This document shows positions 31,475 to 39,311 of a DNA stretch of 64,000 nucleotides, in pieces; the first letter of the stretch is position 1, and each line of letters starts with the position of its first letter. The notes beneath the pieces are model-generated. The model was not told the DNA's origin, made no database searches, and was given only the letters and a program-made list of their open reading frames with translations. A program made the position numbers and the translations under genes. The stretch is from Desulfobotulus pelophilus (GTDB lineage: Bacteria > Desulfobacterota > Desulfobacteria > Desulfobacterales > ASO4-4): NCBI RefSeq assembly GCF_026155325.1, contig NZ_JAPFPW010000002.1, positions 124,001 through 188,000 of the forward strand, in the 5' to 3' direction.

Positions 31475-32011
31475 TCACCACCAGAATTCAGGATAGCGCC
31501 TGTATGAAGGCAGGTTGTTGAGGATGAGGGCAATCAACAGCATGATCAGAGCACCGAGGCCTGTTGGTATGAGGACATACAGATACCCCAGATTGTGAAT
31601 GCCATCGCCTCCAATAACAGCAATGAGAGCCGTAGCCCCACCGGGCGGGTGCAGGGTCCGGGTGAGGTGCATCAGGGCAATGGAAGTGGAAACCGCAAGG
31701 GCTGCTGCGAACCAGGGTTCCGTTCCCGCAATTCGGAAAGCCGTTACTCCCACAAAGGCGGAAAGCATGTGCCCGCCCATAAGATTTCTGGGTTGAGCCA
31801 GGGGGCTTCGTATGGCTCCGTAAATCAGCACTGCTGACGCTCCGAAAGACCCCAGAATCAGAATCATTCCATGGGGTTCTAAAAAACGATAGTGGGTGAA
31901 CCCTACGGCAGCCAACCCGGCGAAGCTGGAGAACCATGACCAGAAAATTTCGCGGATACCTACCCTTGGAGGACTCTGGGTCCGGCCTTTGAGTTTTTGC
32001 CAGAAAATCAT
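31475..32011 (-). CDS. HPP-family integral membrane protein
   Basis: A 178-residue protein with four predicted membrane helices (about 22-42, 48-68, 98-118, 143-163) and the family hallmark HPPGGATALIA; the SFGASAVLIYGA and PRNLMGGHMLSA blocks are also typical. HPP proteins of cyanobacteria and chloroplasts have been shown to carry nitrite. That role is attractive here because nitrite reductase (nrfHA) and hcp lie within 6 kb, but bacterial members are mostly uncharacterised. The start has GAGGAAAAAA before it and sits 9 bp after the CBS gene. HPP and CBS domains are often fused in other bacteria, so the two products probably work together. Confidence 0.9.
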   Translation of the reverse strand: MIFWQKLKGRTQSPPRVGIREIFWSWFSSFAGLAAVGFTHYRFLEPHGMILILGSFGASAVLIYGAIRSPLAQPRNLMGGHMLSAFVGVTAFRIAGTEPWFAAALAVSTSIALMHLTRTLHPPGGATALIAVIGGDGIHNLGYLYVLIPTGLGALIMLLIALILNNLPSYRRYPEFWW

Positions 32012-32020
32012 TTTTTTCCT

Positions 32021-32629
32021 CTATGGTTTGAGTGCGGCAATGGCATGGGTCAGATCCCCGCGGGTGACTATGCCAATGGCTTTTCCTCCATAATCCACAA
32101 TGGGAATCCGGTTGATACGGTTTTCGCTCATCAGCCCGGACAGAAGGGACAGCGATGCATCCGGACCAGCGGTGATGGCGGGTCGGCTGATGATGGCAGA
32201 TACGGTATCCTTGCCTGTAGACGGCTGGAAACATTCCTGACTGAGGAGGCAATGCCGGATGATCTGCATAAAGGAAGCGGAGGGGTCAAGTCCGAAGGCC
32301 GTGAGGAAATCTTTTTCGGATACAACACCTGTCACACGGAATACGGGATCCACAACAGGGGCTCCGGATATCCTGGCACGGGCAAGGATGCCTGCCGCTT
32401 CCATCAGGTTCATATCCATGGGAATGACATGGGGATCGGGTGTCATGATCTGTCGGGCAGAGGCTGTATGGAGCACCCGGTCTATGGCGTGACGAAAAGC
32501 CAGTCTGTATATTTCCCTGAAGTCAGAGGGGGTTATGTCGATGTAGCCCTCAATGGCTTTCATGGCATCCATAACGTCCCTGTCGGAAAGAGCCGGTTGG
32601 AAGCAGATGGGCGATTGTCTGACAGTCAT
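32021..32629 (-). CDS. CBS-domain pair protein
   Basis: A 202-residue protein: an N-terminal helical region (1-50) and two CBS motifs forming a Bateman module (about 58-115, ARQIMTPDPHVIPMD; 140-200, VSAIISRPAITAGPD ending GIVTRGDLTHAIA). CBS pairs bind adenine nucleotides and regulate attached or partner proteins. It is co-transcribed with the HPP membrane gene 9 bp downstream and likely gates it. A perfect FNR-type operator lies 58 bp before the start codon with a -10-like TACAGT at the expected distance, pointing to anaerobic or NO-dependent induction. The ribosome-binding site is AAGGAAA. Confidence 0.9.
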   Translation of the reverse strand: MTVRQSPICFQPALSDRDVMDAMKAIEGYIDITPSDFREIYRLAFRHAIDRVLHTASARQIMTPDPHVIPMDMNLMEAAGILARARISGAPVVDPVFRVTGVVSEKDFLTAFGLDPSASFMQIIRHCLLSQECFQPSTGKDTVSAIISRPAITAGPDASLSLLSGLMSENRINRIPIVDYGGKAIGIVTRGDLTHAIAALKP

Positions 32630-32662
32630 AGGATTTCCTTTCAGGGTCTGATACCGGATTGC

Positions 32663-32710
32663 ACTGTAGCAGGATGGAGGAAAGGCTGTCCTTGATCCAG
32701 ATCAAGGACA
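32663..32710 (-). promoter_or_regulatory. FNR/CRP-family operator and class II promoter for CBS-HPP
   Basis: A 24-bp palindrome with perfect 11-bp arms (32687-32697 and 32700-32710) contains TTGATCCAGATCAA (32692-32705), an exact match to the FNR consensus TTGAT-N4-ATCAA, also used by NO-responsive DNR/NnrR proteins. On the minus strand TACAGT (32663-32668) lies where a -10 element would fall if the site is centred near -41.5. Transcription would start near 32657, about 28 nt before the CBS start. Confidence 0.75.
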
Positions 32711-32872
32711 GAACAGAGCAGGGATGATAGGGAGTTCTGTGGATGAGACAGGAAACAGGTTCCGGCCTGTATCCTGCGGGTGGTGAGAAGGAGCTGGCTC
32801 AACCGTTTTTAGACAGGGCATAACAAGTAAGTCGTGCCATGTTGATGGCGGATCTTCAAATTTTAAAAATCG

Positions 32873-32901
32873 TTGAACTTTTATGGCTTGGTCTGTACAG
32901 T
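32873..32901 (+). promoter_or_regulatory. Possible sigma70 promoter for hcp
   Basis: TTGAAC (32873-32878), 17 bp, then TACAGT (32896-32901); each hexamer matches consensus at 4 of 6 positions. A start near 32908 would give a leader of about 300 nt containing the tandem repeat. A closer promoter cannot be excluded. Confidence 0.4.
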
Positions 32902-33010
32902 AAACAGGGTAAAATCAAGATTTTCATTGTTTCAAAAGCATCTGCCGATCAATACGGGCAGGTGGAGTGAAGTCTCTTGTTGAGTTTCAGGCAGTAGAAG
33001 AGCAGGGTTG

Positions 33011-33086
33011 TCGTTCTCTGTCGTTCTCTGTCGTTCTCTGTCGTTCTCTGTCGTTCTCTGTCGTTCTCTGTCGTTCTCTGTCGTTC
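33011..33086. repeat. 10-bp tandem repeat (TCGTTCTCTG), 7.6 copies
   Basis: Seven perfect copies of TCGTTCTCTG (33011-33080) followed by six bases of an eighth. It ends 123 bp before the hcp start codon. Perfect identity suggests recent expansion or active slippage. As it lies in the hcp leader, a change in copy number could alter promoter spacing or leader folding rather than a protein frame. Confidence 0.97.
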
Positions 33087-33209
33087 CTGATGGAGAGAGT
33101 TTCCTTTGAGTCGCGGCTAAACACGGTTTTTGTTCGTGCCTGTTTTCCCATGACGATAGCGCAGGGCTTGCAGGGCACTACCTAACAACATCCGGAATGG
33201 AGGTATGGC

Positions 33210-34871
33210 ATGTTCTGTTTTCAGTGTCAGGAAACCATGAAAAATACGGGTTGCACCGTAAAAGGTTTTTGCGGAAAACCCGAAAAAACCGCCAATCTGC
33301 AGGACCTTTTGATTTTTGTGCTGAAAGGAATTGCCGTTTATGGAGAAAAACTCAACAAAATGGGTGTTGCCGACCGAAGCCATGATGATTTTATTCTGAA
33401 AAGTCTGTTTGCCACCATTACCAATGCCAACTGGGATAACGCCCGCTTTACCTCCATGATAGAGGAAGGCCTGCGGCGCAGAGAAACGATCGCCAGAAAA
33501 TTCAGCGATCTTTACCGTGAAAAAAACGGAAAGGATTGTGCGGATTCTCTTCCGGAAGCAGCTGTCTGGACGGCTTCGGCGGTTGCTTTTGAGGAAAAGG
33601 CAAAAAAGGTGGGCGTTTTACTAACGGACAACGAGGACGTCCGTTCCCTGAGAGAACTTCTGACCATAGGCCTTAAGGGCATTGCGGCTTATGCGGAGCA
33701 TGCGGCTGTTCTGGGATTCCATAAGGAAGCAATTGGTGATTTCATGATGGAAGCCCTGGCGTCCACCACAAAGGAGCTGTCCGTAGATGCCATGATTGGC
33801 CTTGTGATGAAGGCCGGAGAAATGGCCGTCAGCACCATGGCCCTTCTGGATGAGGCCAACACGAAAACCTACGGTCACCCTGAAGTGAGTGAGGTGAATA
33901 TCGGTGTGGGCAGCAATCCGGGAATTCTGATCTCCGGCCATGATCTTAAGGACATGGAAGAGCTTCTCCGTCAGACCGAAGGTACGGGCATAGACGTGTA
34001 TACCCATGGAGAAATGCTGCCCGCCAATTACTATCCGGCTTTTAAAAAGTATACGCACTTTGTGGGAAATTACGGCGGTTCATGGTGGCACCAGAATGAT
34101 GAGTTTGAATCCTTTAACGGTCCCGTGCTTCTCACCACCAACTGTCTTGTGCCTTTAAAAAAAGACAATACCTATCTGGACCGTCTGTTTACAACGGGTG
34201 TGGTGGGCTATGAAGGGGCTATGCACATTGCCGACCGGGCCGAAGGCGGAGTCAGGGATTTCTCTCCCCTCATTGAGAAAGCCAGAAGCTGTGCACCACC
34301 GGTCAGCCTTGAAGAGGGAAGCATTGTGGGGGGCTTTGCGCACAATCAGGTCCTGGCACTGGCGGATAAGGTGGTGGAGGCCGTAAAGAGCGGTGCCATC
34401 CGCCGTTTTGTGGTCATGGCTGGTTGCGACGGAAGGCACAAAAGCCGCAGCTATTATACGGAGGTGGCGAAAAGTCTTCCCCCGGATACGGTCATCCTTA
34501 CGGCGGGGTGTGCCAAATACCGTTACAATAAACTGGCTCTGGGAGACATCGGAGGAATTCCAAGGGTGCTGGATGCGGGCCAGTGCAATGACTCTTACTC
34601 CCTTGCCGTGATTGCCCTGAAACTGAAAGAAGTATTCGGTTTAGAAGATATTAATGAGTTGCCCATTTCCTATGATATCGCCTGGTATGAGCAGAAGGCC
34701 GTAGCCGTTCTTCTGGCCCTCCTTTTCCTCGGGGTTAAGGGAATCCGCCTTGGTCCCACACTGCCGGCGTTTTTGTCTCCGGCTGTGGCTAAGGTGCTTG
34801 TGGAAAAATTTGACATCAAACCCATTGCCTCTGTGGAAGAAGATGTGGCCGCCATGATGGCGGGCCGTTAA
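33210..34871 (+). CDS. hcp: Hydroxylamine reductase / hybrid cluster protein, class I
   Basis: A 553-residue Hcp, a cytosolic protein with a cubane and a hybrid Fe-S-O cluster that reduces NO to N2O (physiological role proposed in enterobacteria) and hydroxylamine in vitro. The N-terminal cysteines C3, C6, C15 and C21 show the class I spacing known from Desulfovibrio. Hybrid-cluster ligand regions are visible: [35 protein letters not shown] and [12 protein letters not shown]. The start is ATG 33210 with GGAGG 6 bp before it. Its position between the CBS-HPP genes and nrfHA places it in a nitrogen-oxide detoxification group. No hcr reductase gene is adjacent, as is usual in strict anaerobes. 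Confidence 0.98.
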   Translation: MFCFQCQETMKNTGCTVKGFCGKPEKTANLQDLLIFVLKGIAVYGEKLNKMGVADRSHDDFILKSLFATITNANWDNARFTSMIEEGLRRRETIARKFSDLYREKNGKDCADSLPEAAVWTASAVAFEEKAKKVGVLLTDNEDVRSLRELLTIGLKGIAAYAEHAAVLGFHKEAIGDFMMEALASTTKELSVDAMIGLVMKAGEMAVSTMALLDEANTKTYGHPEVSEVNIGVGSNPGILISGHDLKDMEELLRQTEGTGIDVYTHGEMLPANYYPAFKKYTHFVGNYGGSWWHQNDEFESFNGPVLLTTNCLVPLKKDNTYLDRLFTTGVVGYEGAMHIADRAEGGVRDFSPLIEKARSCAPPVSLEEGSIVGGFAHNQVLALADKVVEAVKSGAIRRFVVMAGCDGRHKSRSYYTEVAKSLPPDTVILTAGCAKYRYNKLALGDIGGIPRVLDAGQCNDSYSLAVIALKLKEVFGLEDINELPISYDIAWYEQKAVAVLLALLFLGVKGIRLGPTLPAFLSPAVAKVLVEKFDIKPIASVEEDVAAMMAGR

Positions 34872-34880
34872 TGTCTGAAC

Positions 34881-34906
34881 GGATGCGGAGGTTTTTCTCT
34901 GCATCC
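34881..34906 (+). terminator. Hairpin downstream of hcp
   Basis: A 10-bp stem with one G-U pair (34881-34890 with 34897-34906) and a U-rich 6-nt loop, 9 bp after the hcp stop codon. There is no U-tract after it, so it is a weak or Rho-assisted terminator that separates hcp from nrfH. Confidence 0.4.
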
Positions 34907-35048
34907 TGACTTTGATGCTCTCTCAAAAAGTCAAAAACAGCCTTTTTTATGTCTGCAAAATACTGATATTGTTAACACACAAATTCTGAAACAAGAGTTT
35001 TTGCGAGTGCATCAACTTTTATGGACTTGTTTGAAACAGGAGGTTTTT

Positions 35049-35516
35049 ATGAAGGCACCTCCCGGCGGCATGAAAACCCTGCTTCTGGCCCTTGGTCTGC
35101 TGATTGTGGGTGCCGGTATGTATGCGGCAGCGGATTTTTCCATGAAAGCCACGGATGAGCCCGCATTTTGCGGATCCTGTCACATCATGTATGAGGTGGT
35201 GCGCACCCAGCAGAATTCGGTGCATGCCTCCCTTTCCTGCAATGACTGCCATGCACCTCAGGGTGGTATCCGGAAAATCATGTTCAAGGCAAGGGCAGGG
35301 GCCAAGGATGTGTACCAGAATACTTTTGGCGATGTTCTGGATGTGATTCACACGACGCAGGCCACAAAGGATGTGGTCAATGAAAACTGCATGGCCTGCC
35401 ACACCATGACCAACATCAACGTGGCGGATGCTAAGGAATCCTGTACGGACTGCCACCGTCAGGTACCTCATTTTTCCAAGTCGCCCATTGCGGAAAGGAG
35501 GGTAGCCAATGAATAG
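35049..35516 (+). CDS. nrfH: NrfH, membrane tetrahaem quinol dehydrogenase
   Basis: A 155-residue NapC/NirT-family cytochrome that takes electrons from menaquinol and passes them to NrfA on the outer face of the membrane. One N-terminal membrane anchor (about 10-28) is followed by four haem c motifs: CGSCH (41-45), CNDCH (64-68), CMACH (114-118) and CTDCH (132-136). I chose ATG 35049 because of the CAGGAGG at 35038-35044; an upstream TTG at 35001 has no such site. It overlaps nrfA by 8 bp. The order nrfH-nrfA is the standard one in epsilon- and delta-type bacteria. Confidence 0.97.
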   Translation: MKAPPGGMKTLLLALGLLIVGAGMYAAADFSMKATDEPAFCGSCHIMYEVVRTQQNSVHASLSCNDCHAPQGGIRKIMFKARAGAKDVYQNTFGDVLDVIHTTQATKDVVNENCMACHTMTNINVADAKESCTDCHRQVPHFSKSPIAERRVANE

Positions 35517-37083
35517 GAGTGCTGGCCGGAAGATCCGGCTGCTTGTGGTATGCTGTCTTCTGACAGCGGGATTGGTTTTGGGGGGCTGTACCCAGGTGCC
35601 GGATCCTGAAACACCCTCTTACAAAACGAAACTGGCGGCGGATGAAATCCGCAATTCTGCCTTTAAAAAACAGTTTCCTCTGCACTACGAAACCTTCCTT
35701 GCCAACAATGATGACACACAGATGACCGAATATGCGGGCTCCGTTCCCCATGAAAAACACCTCTGCGGTGATCTGCCAAGGGCCTATAAATACTGCCAGC
35801 CCTATCTGAAAAACCTCTGGATGGGTTATCCTTTCAGTTTTGAGTATAACCGGGCCAGAGGCCACACCTATGCCCTTTATGATGTGCTGCACATTGATCG
35901 CATCAACCGCTACAGCGAAGAGGCGGGGCTGCCCTCCACCTGCTATACCTGCAAAACGCCCAAGATGATCGAATGGGTGGATACATATGACGATGAATTC
36001 TGGGCCATGGAATTTCATTCCTTCAGGGAAGAGCTGGATCTGGATGACCATACCATCGGTTGCGCCACCTGCCATGATCCCCAGGGTATGGATTTGAGAA
36101 TTACCAGTGTGCCGCTGGATGAGGCTTTGAAACGCATGGGCCAGGACTGGCGGGAGGCTTCCAGAAATGAAATGCGCTCTTTAGTCTGTGCCCAGTGTCA
36201 TGTGGAATACTATTTTCAGGATAAAAAGTTTGGACCTGCTGCCAAGCCCGTCTTTCCGTGGGATTTGGGTAGAAATCCAGAAAATGTCTACGAATATTAC
36301 AAAGATAAAGGCTCTACGGAACGGGAGGGTTTTGAGGGAAATTTTGTGGACTGGACCCATGCGGTTTCCGATACACCCATGATCAAAATTCAGCATCCGG
36401 AATTTGAAACCTGGTATGATGGTCCCCACGGGGCCGCCGGTGTCTCCTGTTCCGATTGTCATATGCCCTATCGCCGCATGGACGGCAAAAAGAAAATATC
36501 TTCCCACCACTGGACTTCGCCCCTGAAAAGTGCTGAAAGCATCAGCCGGACCTGTGGGCAGTGTCACAGTGATAAATCTCCAGAATATCTTAAGGACCGG
36601 GTTCTGTATACCCAGCAACGCACCTGGGAGCAGCTGATGGTGGCTCAGGATCTTTCCGTGAAGGCCCATGAAGCCGTGCGCCTTGCCCGTGAGTTTGAGG
36701 GGAAAAAACCGGATAATTACGATTCTCTGATCATGGCGGCTCAGGAGAGAATCCGTAAGGGACAGATGTTCTGGGACTGGGTATCAGCGGAAAACAGCGC
36801 AGGATTCCATAATCCGGGCAAAGCACTGGAAACTCTGGCCCGTTCCCAGCAGTACAGTCAGGATGCTGTGAATTATGCCATGCAGGCCACCGGCTATGCT
36901 ACGGCACCAAAGCTTGAGGGCAATATCAAAGACATTGTTCCTCCCATTGAAGAACACAGTCGCAAGTTGCAGCAGAGTCAGGACCATCTGGATTCCCATC
37001 CATGGCTGGGGTATCTGCCCCTGCTTCCGGAAGCGGATCTGGTCTGGGATCTGAACCGGAGAGTAGCCCCTGTTACAGACTGA
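35509..37083 (+). CDS. nrfA: NrfA, cytochrome c nitrite reductase
   Basis: A 524-residue pentahaem enzyme reducing nitrite to ammonium with six electrons (also NO and hydroxylamine). The active-site haem motif CYTCK (145-149) carries the characteristic lysine; four regular haems follow at CATCH (185-189), CAQCH (227-231), CSDCH (314-318) and CGQCH (349-353). Calcium-site residues are conserved: E233-Y234, K293 and Q295. The signal sequence ends LGGC (C27), so it is probably a lipoprotein, as in Desulfovibrio. It forms a membrane complex with NrfH. The start overlaps nrfH. A 14-bp-stem hairpin ends the operon. Confidence 0.98.
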   Translation: MNRSAGRKIRLLVVCCLLTAGLVLGGCTQVPDPETPSYKTKLAADEIRNSAFKKQFPLHYETFLANNDDTQMTEYAGSVPHEKHLCGDLPRAYKYCQPYLKNLWMGYPFSFEYNRARGHTYALYDVLHIDRINRYSEEAGLPSTCYTCKTPKMIEWVDTYDDEFWAMEFHSFREELDLDDHTIGCATCHDPQGMDLRITSVPLDEALKRMGQDWREASRNEMRSLVCAQCHVEYYFQDKKFGPAAKPVFPWDLGRNPENVYEYYKDKGSTEREGFEGNFVDWTHAVSDTPMIKIQHPEFETWYDGPHGAAGVSCSDCHMPYRRMDGKKKISSHHWTSPLKSAESISRTCGQCHSDKSPEYLKDRVLYTQQRTWEQLMVAQDLSVKAHEAVRLAREFEGKKPDNYDSLIMAAQERIRKGQMFWDWVSAENSAGFHNPGKALETLARSQQYSQDAVNYAMQATGYATAPKLEGNIKDIVPPIEEHSRKLQQSQDHLDSHPWLGYLPLLPEADLVWDLNRRVAPVTD

Positions 37084-37106
37084 AATAGAGCTGTTTCTTA
37101 TTAACA

Positions 37107-37144
37107 CAGTACCCCTGGCTTTTGTATAGCAGCCAGGGGTACTG
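37107..37144 (+). terminator. Terminator after nrfHA
   Basis: A perfect 14-bp stem (37107-37120 with 37131-37144) and a 10-nt loop, followed by TTGTCT. The stem is strong and the U-tract short. It separates nrfHA from the padR-chrA unit. Confidence 0.65.
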
Positions 37145-37236
37145 TTGTCTGGTTCTGGGCCAGACTGGCAGGCCTGTACGGTTTATTTCCAGCAGGGATT
37201 CCATCCCTTGCCTGCCATCATCAAAGCAGCTGAGAC

Positions 37237-37290
37237 TTGACGGGTTCTGATTTGACTTTTATTACGGATTTCGATATTGAAATTCGTAAT
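37237..37290 (+). promoter_or_regulatory. padR promoter with overlapping palindromic operator
   Basis: TTGACG (37237-37242), 17 bp, TATTAC (37260-37265). A 30-bp imperfect palindrome (37261-37290), with matching ATTACG/CGTAAT ends and ATTTC/GAAAT inner arms, covers the -10 element and transcription start and stops just before the ribosome-binding site GGAGAAG. The layout is that of an autorepressor binding its own promoter. Confidence 0.7.
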
Positions 37291-37301
37291 GGAGAAGAGC
37301 G

Positions 37302-37610
37302 ATGAAATTTCAAGATCTTTTGTCTGGTTTTATCCGTCTGCATGTGCTGCACCATGCGGCTCAGCATGAGGTTTGCGGCCAGTGGATCATGGATGAGCTG
37401 GCCCGCCATGGGTACAGGCTGAGCCCGGGTACCCTGTATCCCATGCTCCATGCCATGGAAAAAAAAGGATACCTTGTGTCCCGTCAGGATCAGGAAGGGA
37501 AAACCCGGCGCAGGCTGTACCGGATTACAGAACAGGGCCGGGAAGGGCTTGGGACTGCCATTGTTCAGATGCGAGAATTTGCCGGAGAGGCTGCAGGAGA
37601 AGATTCTTAA
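37302..37610 (+). CDS. PadR-family transcriptional regulator
   Basis: A 102-residue winged-helix protein. LHVLHHAAQHEVCGQWIMDEL, shortened here, leads into SPGTLYPMLHAMEKKGYLV, the signature recognition helix and wing of PadR regulators, followed by RRLYRITEQGRE. It is of the short subfamily (about 100 residues, dimerising through the C-terminal helix). PadR proteins repress nearby genes and release DNA on binding a ligand or metal. A 30-bp palindrome overlaps its promoter, and the next gene, a ChrA-family transporter 14 bp downstream, is the probable target. The inducer could be chromate or another oxyanion, by analogy with PadR-type regulators next to chrA; not shown here. Confidence 0.94.
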   Translation: MKFQDLLSGFIRLHVLHHAAQHEVCGQWIMDELARHGYRLSPGTLYPMLHAMEKKGYLVSRQDQEGKTRRRLYRITEQGREGLGTAIVQMREFAGEAAGEDS

Positions 37611-37624
37611 AAATGGAGGGGGAA

Positions 37625-38827
37625 ATGAAAGAAAAAAAGGGTTGGGCTGCAGGTGTGGGAGAAGTGCTGAAGGCCTTTGGTGTGCTGGGCGTTACCTCCT
37701 TTGGCGGTCCCATTGCCCATCTGGGCTATTTTCGTAATGAGTTCGTGGATCGGAGAAAGTGGCTCAGCGATAAGGACTATGCGGATCTTGTGGCCGTCTG
37801 CCAGTTCCTGCCCGGTCCTGCCAGCAGTCAGGTGGGCTTTGGTCTCGGGCTGATGCGGGCAGGGTTCATGGGAGGCTTTGCCGCATGGCTGGCCTTTACC
37901 CTGCCATCGGCCCTTCTTCTGGTTCTGTTTGCTCTGGGGGGTGTTTTTCTGGAAGGCCCTGTGGGCACGGGTCTGATTACGGGATTGAAAATTGTGGCCG
38001 TGGCCATTGTGGCCCATGCGGTCTGGGGTATGGCCCGGACCCTCTGTCCGGACAGGGAGAGGGCAACCATTGCCCTTGGAGCCGTACTGCTGGTGATTGC
38101 CATGGGAGGAGCCATGGGTCAGGTTATGGCCATAGCAGGCGGTGCCCTGGCCGGTTTATGGCTGTGCCGGGGAGAGGGAGAGGCCTCTCCGGGCGATCTT
38201 AAGGTACCCGTATCCCGCCGTGGAGGACTGTTCTGTCTGGTGCTCTTTGTGCTGCTGCTGGCAGGATTGCCTCTGGCGGCACAGGTTTGGCCCGTACAGG
38301 GGCTTCTTTTGGTGGATGCTTTTTACCGTGCGGGAGCCCTTGTTTTTGGTGGGGGACATGTGGTGCTCCCTCTTCTGGAGGCGGAAGTGGTGCAGTCCGG
38401 CTGGGTGAGCCCGGATGCTTTTCTGGCCGGATACGGAGCTGCTCAGGCGGTTCCCGGTCCTTTGTTTACCTTTGCCGCCTATCTGGGCATGGTGGGCAGT
38501 GGGGATCTGCCTGCTCTGATGGCGGCAGGTCTGGCCCTTGTCTGTATTTTTGTTCCGGGCTTCCTGCTTCTGCTGGCGGTTCTGCCCTTCTGGAACCATT
38601 TCCGGCAGATGGCTGCGGCCCGATCCCTGATGCAGGGTGCCAATGCTGCCGTGGTGGGTATTCTGGGGGCGGCCCTGTACCATCCCGTATGGACCAGTGC
38701 CATAGGGGGACCCCATGAGTTTGCACTGGCCCTTGCAGCCTTTGTGTTTCTCTCCATATGGAAATTTCCATCCTGGCTGGTGGTGCTGCTGACAGCGCTG
38801 GGAGGTCTTCTGCTCACTTTTATCTGA
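37625..38827 (+). CDS. chrA: ChrA-family chromate transporter
   Basis: A 400-residue long-chain CHR protein made of two homologous halves. The N-terminal half has TSFGGPIAHLGYF and the signature FLPGPASSQVGFGLG; the C-terminal half repeats it as FGGGHVVLPLLE and AVPGPLFTFAAYLG. About ten membrane helices are predicted. ChrA proteins export chromate across the inner membrane; some relatives may move other anions such as sulfate. I chose ATG 37625, which has GGAGGGGG just before it, over the in-frame ATG at 37613. It is co-transcribed with the PadR gene. Confidence 0.93.
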   Translation: MKEKKGWAAGVGEVLKAFGVLGVTSFGGPIAHLGYFRNEFVDRRKWLSDKDYADLVAVCQFLPGPASSQVGFGLGLMRAGFMGGFAAWLAFTLPSALLLVLFALGGVFLEGPVGTGLITGLKIVAVAIVAHAVWGMARTLCPDRERATIALGAVLLVIAMGGAMGQVMAIAGGALAGLWLCRGEGEASPGDLKVPVSRRGGLFCLVLFVLLLAGLPLAAQVWPVQGLLLVDAFYRAGALVFGGGHVVLPLLEAEVVQSGWVSPDAFLAGYGAAQAVPGPLFTFAAYLGMVGSGDLPALMAAGLALVCIFVPGFLLLLAVLPFWNHFRQMAAARSLMQGANAAVVGILGAALYHPVWTSAIGGPHEFALALAAFVFLSIWKFPSWLVVLLTALGGLLLTFI

Positions 38828-38839
38828 GCGTCTTATTTT

Positions 38840-38855
38840 ATTGATTTACATCAAT
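38840..38855 (+). promoter_or_regulatory. FNR/CRP-family operator before the cupin gene
   Basis: ATTGATTTACATCAAT contains an exact TTGAT-N4-ATCAA (38841-38854). A TATGGT at 38878-38883 is placed as a -10 element would be if the operator is centred near -41.5, giving a start near 38889 and a leader of about 70 nt. The half-sites are identical to those at 32692-32705, so the same regulator probably binds both. Confidence 0.75.
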
Positions 38856-38957
38856 GACATGGCCTGCGGACAGGCTCTATGGTGGTATCAGGCAGAAGGA
38901 AATTTATCTGCCGTTATTTTGTAAATTATAATTTTTAACAGTATAAGGAGGTTAACC

Positions 38958-39305
38958 ATGGAAAAAGAGACCCTGATCAAAAATATCGCCTTTTCGGAAG
39001 CCCTTCCCCTTACGGCGCTGGTGGACTATGAGGAAGGGCGTGTGGTCAGCCGGACCCTTGCCCAGAAAAAGGGTGTCGGCATGACGCTTTTTGCCTTTGC
39101 CAAGGGGGAGGGCATCAGCGCCCATGCTTCCACGGGTGATGCTTTTGTCTATATTCTGGATGGTGAGCATGCCGTGATCACCATTGATGAAAAGGTGCTC
39201 ACCCTTAAGGCCGGGGAGAGTGTGGTCATGCCTGCCGGTATCCCCCATGCGCTGGATGCGGAAGAGCCTTTCAAAATGCTACTGGTTGTGGTGAAACCGG
39301 AGTAA
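38958..39305 (+). CDS. Small single-domain cupin
   Basis: A 115-residue beta-barrel protein with a strong TAAGGAGG site before ATG 38958. The two cupin motifs are visible: GEGISAHASTGDAFVYILDG (residues about 50-69) and AGESVVMPAGIPHALDAEE (about 87-105), with metal-ligand His, Asp/Glu and His positions, though motif 1 has HAS-TGDAF in place of the usual HxHxxxxE. Such small cupins can be metal-binding enzymes or sensors. In many anaerobes a similar cupin sits in the regulon of FNR/HcpR-type regulators. The perfect FNR-type site upstream links this gene to the nitrite/Hcp group. The enzymatic role is unknown. Confidence 0.92.
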   Translation: MEKETLIKNIAFSEALPLTALVDYEEGRVVSRTLAQKKGVGMTLFAFAKGEGISAHASTGDAFVYILDGEHAVITIDEKVLTLKAGESVVMPAGIPHALDAEEPFKMLLVVVKPE

Positions 39306-39311
39306 GTTTTC

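Larger units (their letters stand above)
32711..33209. other. hcp upstream region
   Basis: About 500 bp between the FNR-type site and hcp. It holds a possible hcp promoter (32873-32901) and a 10-bp tandem repeat (33011-33086), listed separately. TTGAT-N5-ATC at 32842-32854 resembles a broken FNR site with one extra spacer base. Open frames crossing the repeat encode only periodic peptides and are not considered genes. Confidence 0.5.

Noticed and set aside
32842-32854. TTGAT-N5-ATC upstream of hcp as a second FNR-type site
   Set aside because: One extra spacer base and an incomplete second half-site.
33011-33086. CRISPR array
   Set aside because: The repeat unit is 10 bp with no spacers and no cas genes nearby.
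32967-33185. Open frame with a 10-residue periodic protein across the tandem repeat
   Set aside because: It arises from the repeat itself; there is no ribosome-binding site and the sequence is not protein-like outside it.
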